Source: Zygnema cylindricum (lineage: Eukaryota > Streptophyta > Zygnematophyceae > Zygnematales > Zygnemataceae). From it: a DNA stretch of 10,763 bases. Location of the stretch: positions 1 through 10,763 of the forward strand of contig JBBHKE010002541.1 of assembly GCA_037447655.1 (NCBI GenBank), given 5' to 3'. Shown piece after piece: positions 1 to 6,113 of the stretch. The translations under genes and the position numbers were made by a program. Numbering within the stretch: the first letter of the stretch is position 1; every line of letters starts with the position of its first letter. The notes under the pieces are model-generated. The model was not told the DNA's origin, made no database searches, and saw only the letters and a program-made list of their open reading frames with translations.

Positions 1-316
1 CGTACACTACTCTATTTAAGAGACAACGTACTTTCATTTTTTACGGTACTTGGAAATAGCCGTAATTAGAGTAATGAAAAATATAGAATAAACTACGCTA
101 TTTGAGAATTTTTAAGGTTTTTTTTTTTCCCGGTTTTTTTTCCCACGGAATGTCATCCTACGTAGTGTCAGTTCGCTAAAAAATTCCGTCCGGCGGCGTG
201 CGCTGTACTTTGATCTTACGTCAGATTCGGACGTTCGTACAGGAGTGTGCACGACGCACACACATACAGTATGCCTACGCTGTGCGAGTTTTGTGCAAAG
301 TGTTGTGCGCCTACCA
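1..316. other. AT-rich flank without a recognisable gene
   Basis: No coding sequence is supported here. The stretch contains a T/C homopolymer tract (118-144). A short block near 90-115 contains CTATTTGAGAATTT, which also occurs in inverted orientation inside the TA-flanked MITE near 5650. This suggests a decayed relative of that element at the window edge. Reading frames that cross this stretch are short and look random. Confidence 0.5.
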
Positions 317-352
317 AAGGCCTACCATACAAAAGCCTACTTTTGAACTATG
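317..352 (+). repeat. Dispersed direct repeat, copy 1 (GCCTAC-rich)
   Basis: This block of about 36 bp recurs in the same orientation at 3799-3833. Both copies contain AAGGCCTAC, an A-rich spacer, and CCTACTTTTGAACTATG. Similarity ends abruptly after ATG in both. The copies are about 3.5 kb apart and bracket the hAT element and two MITEs, but nothing shows that they are the ends of one element. Confidence 0.6.
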
Positions 353-508
353 CGGCAAAGTTAGATTGTGTATGCGGTACGGCGATCGCGGCAAAGTTAG
401 ATTGTGCCAGCGGTACGACGGTCGCGGCAACGTTACATTGTGCCAGCCGTACGGCGGTTTATACTGTTGACGGATGTCAACACTAAATTGTGCCAGCGGT
501 ATGACCGC
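352..508 (+). repeat. Degenerate 36-bp tandem repeat array
   Basis: The core TTAGATTGTG occurs at 361 and 397 and as TTACATTGTG at 433, an exact 36-bp period. A fourth, more diverged unit (CTAAATTGTGCCAGCGGTA, from 483) is displaced by about 14 extra bases. Units have the form GCGGCAAAG-TTAGATTGTG-CCAG-CGGTACG. Because 36 is a multiple of three, one frame reads as a 12-residue peptide repeat, but there is no other sign of coding. The units abut without spacers, so this is a minisatellite-like array or a set of repeated binding sites, not a CRISPR array. Confidence 0.75.
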
Positions 509-553
509 CCATACTGCGGACGGAAAAAAAAAACCGATGACAGACACACCGCC

Positions 554-561
554 TATATAAG
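554..561 (+). promoter_or_regulatory. Possible TATA box
   Basis: TATATAAG fits the TATAWAAG consensus. It lies about 45 bp after the 36-bp repeat array and only 1 bp before the target duplication of the hAT element. No transcript can be inferred, and a chance match is likely in AT-rich DNA, so this is only a candidate core promoter that the hAT insertion would have separated from its gene. Confidence 0.25.
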
Positions 562-562
562 G

Positions 563-570
563 GTTTCTAT
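563..570. repeat. 8-bp target site duplication, left copy
   Basis: GTTTCTAT lies directly before the left terminal inverted repeat and recurs unchanged directly after the right one (2325-2332). An 8-bp duplication is the hallmark of hAT-superfamily insertion. Confidence 0.92.
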
Positions 571-580
571 TAGTGTTGTG

Positions 581-690
581 TATCGGTAAAAAACTTATCG
601 CGATAACACCGATACCGATAGTTATCGATTATCGAACGGTCAGAGGTCCCGATATATCGGTCTGGGACCAACAAATTCCATATCGGCAAT
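581..690. repeat. Left subterminal CGATA/TATCG cluster of the hAT element
   Basis: TATCG or CGATA occurs many times in about 110 bp, in both orientations. The cluster includes the imperfect palindrome from GGTCCC (645) to GGGACC (669) with GATATATC inside. The first 55 bp resemble the reverse complement of the right end. In characterised hAT elements such subterminal motifs bind transposase, and that role is inferred here. Confidence 0.7.
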
Positions 691-749
691 AACTTTTTAC
701 AAATATAGCATGCATACAATAGTACTATATAACATACTGTATTATATAA

Positions 750-1088
750 TTTTCATTATATAGCGACACGCAAGTAATATACAAGCTGGATGGCACTGAG
801 AGAACATCCGAGCCGTTCAAACTGGTGAGTGTGAACATGAATCCAGACAGACTGATGGAGTGCTTCGAAGTCAAGTGTTCACGTCTCAATATCAGCTGGT
901 TCAAGTTCAAGTCTGGTCCAGTGTACGACTTCGCAGTCACTACAGACGATTACATCAGGAGAAGGACGACAGACACAGAGTGGCAACGGAGCATGCTGGA
1001 CAGGGCTCGTAAGTTCCCCGAGTTCAAGATGACAGTGGGTGAAGCGATGGCAGTAGGCGCAGTAAGACTGGCTGTAATCGCCTTATAG
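750..1088 (+). pseudogene. Captured coding fragment of unknown family, block 1
   Basis: The frame is open from 750 to the TAA/TAG-bounded end at 1086-1088. The protein-like part starts near 783 (KLDGTERTSEPF) and continues through DRLMECFEVKCSRLN, DFAVTTDDYIRRR and RKFPEFKMTVGEAMAVGA. The first good ATG is at 837, because position 825 is GTG and so not a likely eukaryotic start. Codons are GC-richer than the surrounding DNA and the composition looks like a soluble domain with no membrane segment or signal peptide. I do not recognise the family. CTGGTGAGT at 822-830 and GCAGTAAGA near 1056-1064 resemble 5' splice sites, so this may be one or two exons captured with intron sequence. It lies wholly within the hAT element, in a different frame from the two following blocks. 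Whether it is transcribed or functional is unknown. Confidence 0.5.
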
Positions 1089-1209
1089 CCATTCTCGTAG
1101 ACCAAAGACACAAGCTGGTGAAGGAACGGGCAAAGTGAGAGCACACGCAGGCAGTGATGTGCACGGCTAAAACTGAGCCACTAACTGCACACCTACTGCG
1201 AACCTGTAA

Positions 1210-1410
1210 CCATGCGTGGATTATCACACATACTCGCCAAGTGGGAACCGTGCAGCCTATGAGGGAGTCATCACCATGATTGTGAATGTTGGTTTAACAC
1301 CACGAGGAGTCACTGTCAGCGCAGGTGGACCAAGGTTCGTTCTCCCCACGCGGAGGGTTATCTCTATCCTCGAGGACATGAGTATTCTACCATCCGACAG
1401 GAAGGAGTGA
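1210..1410 (+). pseudogene. Captured coding fragment of unknown family, block 2
   Basis: The frame is open from 1210 to the TGA at 1408-1410. The most protein-like part reads AAYEGVITMIVNVGLTPRGV, then VSAGGPRFVLPTRRVISILE and ends in DRKE. There is no ATG near the start, so the block is probably an internal exon. A CTAAC branch-point-like sequence at 1181-1185 and CAG at 1253-1255 are candidate 3' splice signals upstream and within it. It is in the same frame as the GTPase block that follows, but TGA codons at 1408 and 1414 interrupt. GGAGTGAGTG around 1404-1413 could be a splice donor. The block might be the region N-terminal to the GTPase in the parent gene. Family not recognised. Confidence 0.45.
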
Positions 1411-1416
1411 GTGTGA

Positions 1417-1869
1417 TGCAAAACCTTCCCCAGTCACTTCATCACAAGCGTAGTCAAGCCAGCCATGGCGAAGGTAGTGATACTTGGCAACCCGGGCAGG
1501 GGCAAAAGCCAGCTGGTAAACATGGCAGCAGGGCAGGAGGTGTCCGAGTCGGGTGTGTCATACTCGGGTGTCTTGACTAAGACTCCTTGCTTCCACAACA
1601 TCGATGACGTCATCCTCGTGGATACACCCGGCCTTGCGGAAGCGGGCCAGATGGAACTGAACTTGAGAGCCATTATATCAGTGTTCAACCAGCGTGGTGG
1701 GTACAGGCTGGTGTTTGTGGTAACACTGCAGGATGAAATGCCACGTATAAGAATCTGTTCCGCGTATCTATTTAACTCAAAATCTTTACGGACAGCGCTG
1801 CACATAAACGTCGACAAATATAAGTTAATACTTTATTGTTATAAAACTATACAATTGAAACGAAAATAA
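1417..1869 (+). pseudogene. Truncated P-loop GTPase domain fragment inside the hAT element
   Basis: The frame is open from 1417. The ATG at 1465 sits in a strong Kozak context (GCCATGG) and gives 134 residues. From that start, residues 4-7 form a hydrophobic strand (VVIL) leading into the Walker A/G1 motif GNPGRGKS (residues 8-15). The strand VILV leads into the G3 motif DTPG (53-56). Another strand, YRLVFVVTL (80-88), is what is expected before the G4 region. This order matches TRAFAC-type GTPases of the MMR_HSR1/AIG1-like kind, where G1 binds phosphate and G3 binds magnesium. No G4 (N/TKxD) follows: after about residue 96 (near base 1753) composition turns AT-rich and the tail looks non-homologous, so roughly the C-terminal half of the domain is missing. 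This marks the probable capture breakpoint. GTP hydrolysis is unlikely from this fragment alone. The GTPase call is firm, but subfamily and function are not known. Confidence 0.75.
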
Positions 1870-1873
1870 TAAA
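1868..1873 (+). promoter_or_regulatory. Possible polyadenylation signal
   Basis: AATAAA overlaps the TAA stop codon (1867-1869) of the GTPase-fragment frame. Its position would suit a transcript running through the captured region, but such hexamers are common by chance in AT-rich DNA. Confidence 0.3.
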
Positions 1874-2102
1874 ATACATTGTAAAATTTTCTGAATCAAA
1901 CTTTTTCCAAAAAAAAACGAACAGACTGAAAGAAGCAGACGAGCACACCTGTCAAACTGCCGCCATTTCCAGACGCCATATTTGAAAATTCTGGCAGCAG
2001 AAATTTTGAAAACCCCCTTAAACTAGGAATAATGATGGAAAATTTGCGATTTTTTAACGAAATCAGGAGTAAGGGGGTCTACTGCGCGTCCGGGGAATAC
2101 GA
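1874..2102. other. Internal hAT sequence without a gene
   Basis: AT-rich interior of the hAT element between the GTPase fragment and the right subterminal region. It contains a poly-A run near 1910, a partial inverted pair CCCCCTTA (around 2014) / TAAGGGGG (around 2069), and no credible reading frame. Confidence 0.6.
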
Positions 2103-2165
2103 CGTACATTTGCGTGTACAGGCCGTACATTTATCTGTACGGTCCGTACAGTTATCGCCGATAGT
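2103..2165 (+). repeat. 21-bp tandem repeat in the hAT right subterminal region
   Basis: Units start at 2103 (CGTACATTTGCGTGTACAGGC without its last base is the first 20), 2124 (CGTACATTTATCTGTACGGT) and 2145 (CGTACAGTTATCG). The period is exactly 21 bp, with a partial third copy that merges into the TATCG cluster. Each full unit contains two GTAC tetramers about 11 bp apart, in keeping with a repeated protein-binding site. Confidence 0.75.
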
Positions 2166-2304
2166 TATCGTTATCGGCATTATCCCCGATAAGTACCCGA
2201 TATTAACGGCTACTTATCGGCGATAAGACCGATGTCGATACATCATACCAATATATCGATTATCGGGAACCCAAAAAAGGGTCCATATCGGTTATCGGTA
2301 AATC
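2150..2304. repeat. Right subterminal CGATA/TATCG cluster of the hAT element
   Basis: This is a dense run of TATCG and CGATA motifs in both orientations, mirroring the cluster at the left end. A small hairpin GGGAACCC-A6-GGGT lies near 2266-2281. Probable transposase-binding region by analogy with characterised hAT elements. Confidence 0.7.
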
Positions 2305-2324
2305 TTTACCGATACACAACACTA

Positions 2325-2332
2325 GTTTCTAT
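2325..2332. repeat. 8-bp target site duplication, right copy
   Basis: GTTTCTAT, identical to 563-570 and directly abutting the right terminal inverted repeat. Confidence 0.92.
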
Positions 2333-2485
2333 AAAGGAGACTCAACGTCTATAATTTATATACTGATATCGTACCGATGTATTGCTAAAATATCACAACA
2401 TTGTAGGTCTAAAAAAGGTACATATGTAGTTCCAGTAAGGGGCTCCCTACCGTACAAAGAAGTACACCACCCAATCGTTATTACA
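2333..2485. other. Intergenic DNA between hAT element and hairpin MITE
   Basis: No gene seen. TACACC-ACC-CAATCGTTATTA from 2463 resembles the left end of the TA-flanked MITE at 2893 (TACACCGTGGATCGTTATTA), so a decayed end of that family may be present. No matching right end was found. Confidence 0.45.
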
Positions 2486-2701
2486 ACCATGAATCGTAAC
2501 TAGCGTTAATTTTTTTTTCCTCTCTTGAAATATATTTTCTCCGTACACACTTTTCGGGTTTTGGATTTGACGGTTGCAATTAAAAGGATGTATTCTCGGC
2601 TTAGAAATGGCGGTCTTAAATTGAAAATTGGACAAATGTGTACGGAGAAAAGATGTTTTTAGTGGCGAAAAAAAATACGAGCGCTAATTACGTTTCACGG
2701 T
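2486..2701. mobile_element. 216-bp hairpin MITE
   Basis: The outer inverted repeats are ACCATGAATCGTAACTAGCG (2486-2505) and the complement of 2682-2701, matching at 17 of 20 positions. A second, perfect 15-bp pair lies inside at the corresponding distance (TTTTCTCCGTACACA at 2535-2549 and its complement at 2637-2651). The T-run between the outer and inner pairs is mirrored as an A-run, so nearly the whole element can fold into one hairpin. The ends resemble those of the larger TA-flanked MITEs (CACCGTGAATCG...TTAGCG), so this is probably a diverged, shortened relative. No clean target duplication remains. Confidence 0.75.
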
Positions 2702-2892
2702 GGGAAGCGTTAATATCACTAATTTGTTCACGACATTTTTTGACCGAAAACCACAAAAAAGTGTGAATGACAGGATTAAAGGAAGTGGACTACAATCTGC
2801 CACGTATCTTCGCACTAAAATAATATCGTACATTATAATTTCAAACAAAAACGGATAAATCTTGAACGCTCATTTTGATGGCCGATGTACTA

Positions 2893-3442
2893 CACCGTGG
2901 ATCGTTATTAGCCTTATGTACTCTATATCAGCACCCCTAAATTTTGACCTCGGAACCTGAAATAGAGTTAACAAATATAATTTTTCCTTGACGTTAATTA
3001 CGGTTCTTGTAAATTAGCGTTAATGATTATGACGTACGCACTTATTAAATAGTGTGGTGTACGGAAGGTGTTTGTTCGTACTGCAATGTACCTCATTACG
3101 GCAAATCGTACAAAAAATGTAGTTAACTTATGTCGGTTGCATACGGAAATGCGCTTAGAATAAACGGTTTTGTACTCTTACCTATTTTAGTCCATAAGTA
3201 TGAACGACGTATTAATTATTTACCCGGAAACCCAAATTATAATTATGTATTTTTATAGTAAAAGGACGTGACATTGTACGGATTGTCAAATTTTGTAATC
3301 CTACCTATTATACTGTTAAATCGGCGTTATGGATCAATTACAACTTTTTTTTTTTTAATTTTACAAAACCCAAAATAGCATCAATAACACTAATTAATTA
3401 TTGACACTAATCATTTCTAAATGCTAATAACGATTCACGATT
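2893..3442. mobile_element. 550-bp TA-flanked MITE (mariner-like), copy 1
   Basis: It is flanked by TA at 2891-2892 and 3443-3444. The terminal inverted repeats start CACCGTGGATCGTTATTAGC on the left and AATCGTGAATCGTTATTAGC on the right (complement), matching 18 of 22 bases. The interior is AT-rich and non-coding. It shares AAATAGTGTGGT-TAC-type blocks (near 3047) with the second copy at 5592-6091 (near 5744). TA duplications and ends of this size suggest mobilisation by a Tc1/mariner-type transposase acting in trans. Confidence 0.75.
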
Positions 3443-3444
3443 TA

Positions 3445-3798
3445 CCGTACAATGTTTTATAGAATCTTGCCATAATTTTAAAGTAGGTGAAAGTCGCCCA
3501 TACAATATGTCTATTGTACGTAAATTTTACAATACTGCCTAAAGACCCATATTGTATTGGCTGCAAAATGAAATAAAATAGTAACAGGGTTGAGTTGCAC
3601 ATCGATCGATAGAGAATTAAATGTCATGTCTAAATTTTGAAAAACATTTGGACAAAAAAATATTATTATGGGAGTTTTGAGGTACTTTTTATTTTAACCG
3701 TCAAATTTGGACGAACGGACGGTCGCTGATTAGAGTAGCGATCTAAGAAGATCGCATGGAAAGCCCGTAACACAACTTATGCTAAAGGCGGCCTATTT
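3445..3798. other. Non-coding spacer with two small hairpins
   Basis: No gene seen. Two local inverted repeats stand out. GCCCATACAATATGTC (3496-3511) pairs with 3544-3561 across a 32-bp loop. GCGATCT (3738-3744) pairs perfectly with AGATCGC (3749-3755) across 4 bp. Function unknown. Confidence 0.5.
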
Positions 3799-3833
3799 AA
3801 GGCCTACGAAAAAACGCCTACTTTTGAACTATG
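3799..3833 (+). repeat. Dispersed direct repeat, copy 2
   Basis: Second copy of the GCCTAC-rich block at 317-352, ending in CCTACTTTTGAACTATG. It lies about 80 bp before the foldback element. Confidence 0.6.
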
Positions 3834-4281
3834 AATCTTGCAACTTTTCGCAACGTGCAGGGGTCCCGAAGGAGTCCACGTCGCCCCCACCTCCCGTTTT
3901 TTCTGCGCTACCGTATGTTTAGGGTTTATGTTATTTGTTTTTCATATTTTTTTAAAGGAAATTACTAATCGCAGAGATGCTTTTTGCTGCGCGCAGATAG
4001 TTGTCAGAAATTGTACATTTGAAGTACAGTTTCGTACAATCTACGTACCTTTAAGTCGAGATCTAACAGTCAATCCGTCAAACAACTTTGATTAGCGGAA
4101 TATTTTACCGGCGGTTAAAAAAGTGTCGCGCTTGCAAATGTCGACCGTCATAAAAAAAAAAAAACAATTCACACGACAGGCGCAGGTTTACTGCAACAAA
4201 ACTGCGGCAGCCACATATAAAGAAAATGGCTGCGCGCAGATAGTTTATCACTTCACGTTAGCCGCAAAAATGAAATCAACT

Positions 4282-4312
4282 CGTCGCCACGTCCACTGTG
4301 GACGTGACGACG
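4282..4312. repeat. 31-bp near-perfect palindrome at the foldback centre
   Basis: CGTCGCCACGTCCAC (4282-4296) and GTGGACGTGACGACG (4298-4312) are complementary at 14 of 15 positions around a single central T. This could extrude as a tight cruciform. The second foldback copy has different sequence here and is about 50 bp longer in this central segment. Confidence 0.85.
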
Positions 4313-4478
4313 TGTCATTTTAGTTTCATCGATATTTATACGCGGGTACGCTTTTTTTATTTTGTACGAAGTTTATTTCGTTTCGTGCGAGTTTACACAT
4401 GTTGAATGTCGTCCTTTAATATGTGTCCAAGTTCAATGTAGCGGTTCGCGAGTTGATTTCATTTTTGCGGTAAACTAC

Positions 4479-4545
4479 CTGCGCGCAGCCATTTTATTTA
4501 TATGTGGCTGCCGCTGCGCGCATTTTATTTATATGTGGCTGCCGC
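4479..4545. repeat. Tandem duplication within the right foldback arm
   Basis: CTGCGCGCA(GCC)ATTTTATTTATATGTGGCTGCCG is present twice in a row (from 4479 and from 4514); the second unit lacks GCC. The left arm and the second foldback copy (near 7810-7845) have a single unit, so the duplication arose in this arm after the copies separated. Confidence 0.8.
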
Positions 4546-4833
4546 AGTTTTGTTACAGTAAACCTGCGCCGGCCGTGTGAATTGTTTTTTTTTTTATGGT
4601 AGTCGACGTTTGCAAGCGCGACACTTTTTTAAGCGTCGATACAGTATTCCGCCAGTCAAAGTTGTTGGACGGATTGACCGTCAAATTTGAACTTAAAGGT
4701 ACGTAGCATAGTACGAAACTGTACTTCAAATGTACAATTTATGACAACTACCTGCAAGCACCAAAAATCGTCTCTACGATTAGCAATTCCCTTTTTAAAT
4801 ATTTAAAAAACGTTTATAACTGACCCTAAACAT

Positions 4834-5326
4834 GTAAACCCTAGTTTTGATACCCAATTAGTATATTAGCGCACCGCGGGCGATGCAAGCAAGGAACCCA
4901 TACTATACTGTGTATTACGGACTTCACTGTAGCAATTTCACCTCCTGTATTGTGCTTTTGTACTGCCTGGGCGTCCACCGTCTAGATCGACCCTAATCTA
5001 ACGGATAAGAGCTCACCACGGCGTCAGCCGCTAGCCGTAATTTCATGTGATTGAAAAGAAGTTACGTCTAGTTTTCGTGGTTGGATGGATAATCCACGGA
5101 TAGAAAGTTAACACGGGGAGATTTTCCGTTGGAGGAAATTTCATCCATTAAATGGGACAAATCTGTTAAGACTGTCACCCTAAACAATTAATGCTTTACA
5201 AACCATACGATATACTACCGTACAGATTATCTCTCGATCGTAGGAAATATGTTGAAAATACGTACAAGTTCTATGCTATATTGCTTTATCGTACGGTACA
5301 CTGCATTTTTAAAGGTTTTTTTTTTG
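4834..5326. other. Non-coding spacer between the two foldback copies
   Basis: No gene, repeat pair or RNA is recognised. It is somewhat less AT-rich around 4870-5060 and contains CGTAC/GTACG motifs near 5220 and 5290. No frame has supporting motifs. Confidence 0.5.
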
Positions 5327-5591
5327 GGAATTGCTAATGGCAGAGACGATTTTTGCTGCGCGCAGGTAGTTGTCACAAATTGTACATTTTAAGTACGGTT
5401 CCTTTGATTTTAGATTTGACGGTCAATCCGTCGAACAAGCTTGATTGGAGAAATATTGTAACGACGGTTAAAAAACTGTCGCGCTTGCGAACGTCGACCG
5501 TCATAAAAAAAAAACAATTCACACGGCCGGCGCAGGTTTACTATAACAAACTGCGGTAACCACATATAAATAAAATGGTTGCGCGCAGGTA

Positions 5592-6091
5592 CACCGTGAA
5601 TCGCTATTAGCGTACATGACGCTGATTGGGGTACCTCTTTTTTTGGGCAAATTCTCAAATAGAATAAAGTACGCTAAATGTTTATGAACGTTATTTGAGA
5701 TACCCCGCTCAATACGGTTCATAATTGTAATTTAGTGCTCTTTTAAATAGTGTGGTATACTCACTGACAAATCCGTACTATTTCGTACCTATTTAAATAT
5801 TAAAGTACAAAATAAATATTTACGCCTTCGCGCGCGCACGAAAATGTGCGTTGAAAAATGGTCGAATGAGGTCACAAAAACGCTACGGCGTACGATTTGA
5901 ACAAATTCCGTACACACACATATTTTAGTGTTCAGATATTTTGGTCCGACAATTAATACAAAACAATTTACAAATTAGAGTGAATGATAAATTAGTATCA
6001 TTGTGTACCCTATAAAACACAATTTACCGTAAAGTACGCTAATTGTTTCATTACACTATCTATTTCATTACGCTAATAGCGATTCACGGTG
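5592..6091. mobile_element. 500-bp TA-flanked MITE (mariner-like), copy 2, nested in foldback copy
   Basis: Perfect 23-bp terminal inverted repeats (5592-5614 and 6069-6091) begin CACCGTGAATCGCTATTAGC. TA lies on both sides (5590-5591 and 6092-6093). The interrupted site, GCGCAGG-TA-GTTCACAC, can be checked against the uninterrupted mirrored sequence in the right arm (GTGTGAACTACCTCCGCGC near 7797). The interior is AT-rich and non-coding, with a GCGCGCGC stretch near 5829 and many GTAC tetramers. It is better preserved at its ends than copy 1 at 2893-3442. Confidence 0.92.
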
Positions 6092-6113
6092 TAGTTCACA
6101 CACATTTGACTTA

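Larger units (their letters stand above)
571..2324. mobile_element. Non-autonomous hAT-type transposon carrying gene fragments
   Basis: This is a 1,754-bp element bounded by perfect 20-bp terminal inverted repeats, TAGTGTTGTGTATCGGTAAA at 571-590 and its reverse complement at 2305-2324. The flanking 8-bp duplication is perfect. The TAGTGTTG-type start, 8-bp duplication and CGATA/TATCG-rich subterminal DNA are typical of the hAT superfamily. No hAT transposase motif is visible and the interior is too short for one plus the subterminal regions, so movement would need a transposase supplied in trans. The interior from about 750 to 1755 has clearly higher G+C (30/60 at 781-840, 36/60 at 1501-1560) and contains three protein-like blocks, including a P-loop GTPase fragment. 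The perfect ends and duplication suggest a fairly recent insertion. Strand is not assigned. Confidence 0.92.
3915..4833. mobile_element. Foldback element, intact copy (about 0.92 kb)
   Basis: The left arm (3915 to about 4281) is repeated in reverse complement by the right arm (about 4450-4833). The outermost shared block is ATGTTTAGGGT (3915-3925) against ACCCTAAACAT (4823-4833). Further in, both arms share AATT-CTAATCG, GTACATTTGAAGTACAG, GTCGCGCTTGCAAA, the A-run before CAATTCACACG, and GCAGCCACATATAAA. The arms still pair in the middle: GCCGCAAAAATGAAATCAAC (4261-4280) mirrors 4451-4470. Only about 170 bp lies between the arms. There is no coding capacity, and short frames inside are by-products of the arms. 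Arms hundreds of bases long resemble Foldback-type or long-TIR MITE elements. No convincing target duplication was found. A second, split copy lies at 5327-8092. Confidence 0.85.

Noticed and set aside
352-459. 36-bp periodic repeats resembling the period of CRISPR repeats
   Set aside because: Units abut directly with no spacers, are diverged from each other, and lie in clearly eukaryotic transposon-rich DNA.
198-470. 90-codon frame with a 12-residue repeated peptide
   Set aside because: The peptide repeat is a by-product of the 36-bp DNA repeat. There is no other domain, and alternative frames across the same array are also open.
1434-1817. 127-codon minus-strand frame
   Set aside because: It is antisense to the GTPase fragment. 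The plus frame carries the ordered G1 and G3 motifs and a Kozak start, so the minus frame is a shadow.
571-2324. Possibility that the element encodes its own hAT transposase
   Set aside because: No frame shows a transposase-like catalytic or dimerisation region, and the only protein domain visible is the P-loop GTPase fragment.
2463-2701. A longer MITE starting at TACACC (2463) instead of 2486
   Set aside because: The TACACC stretch resembles the TA-flanked MITE end, but no matching inverted end lies right of 2701, whereas 2486-2701 pairs throughout.
3915-3925. TTTAGGG resembling a plant-type telomere repeat
   Set aside because: It is a single unit at each end of the foldback element rather than a tandem array, and is explained as part of the inverted repeat.
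4123-4580. Plus-strand frames within the foldback element, with similar peptides recurring at 5353-5559 and 7656-7986
   Set aside because: The recurring peptides come from the repeated foldback arms in different orientations and frames, not from conserved proteins.
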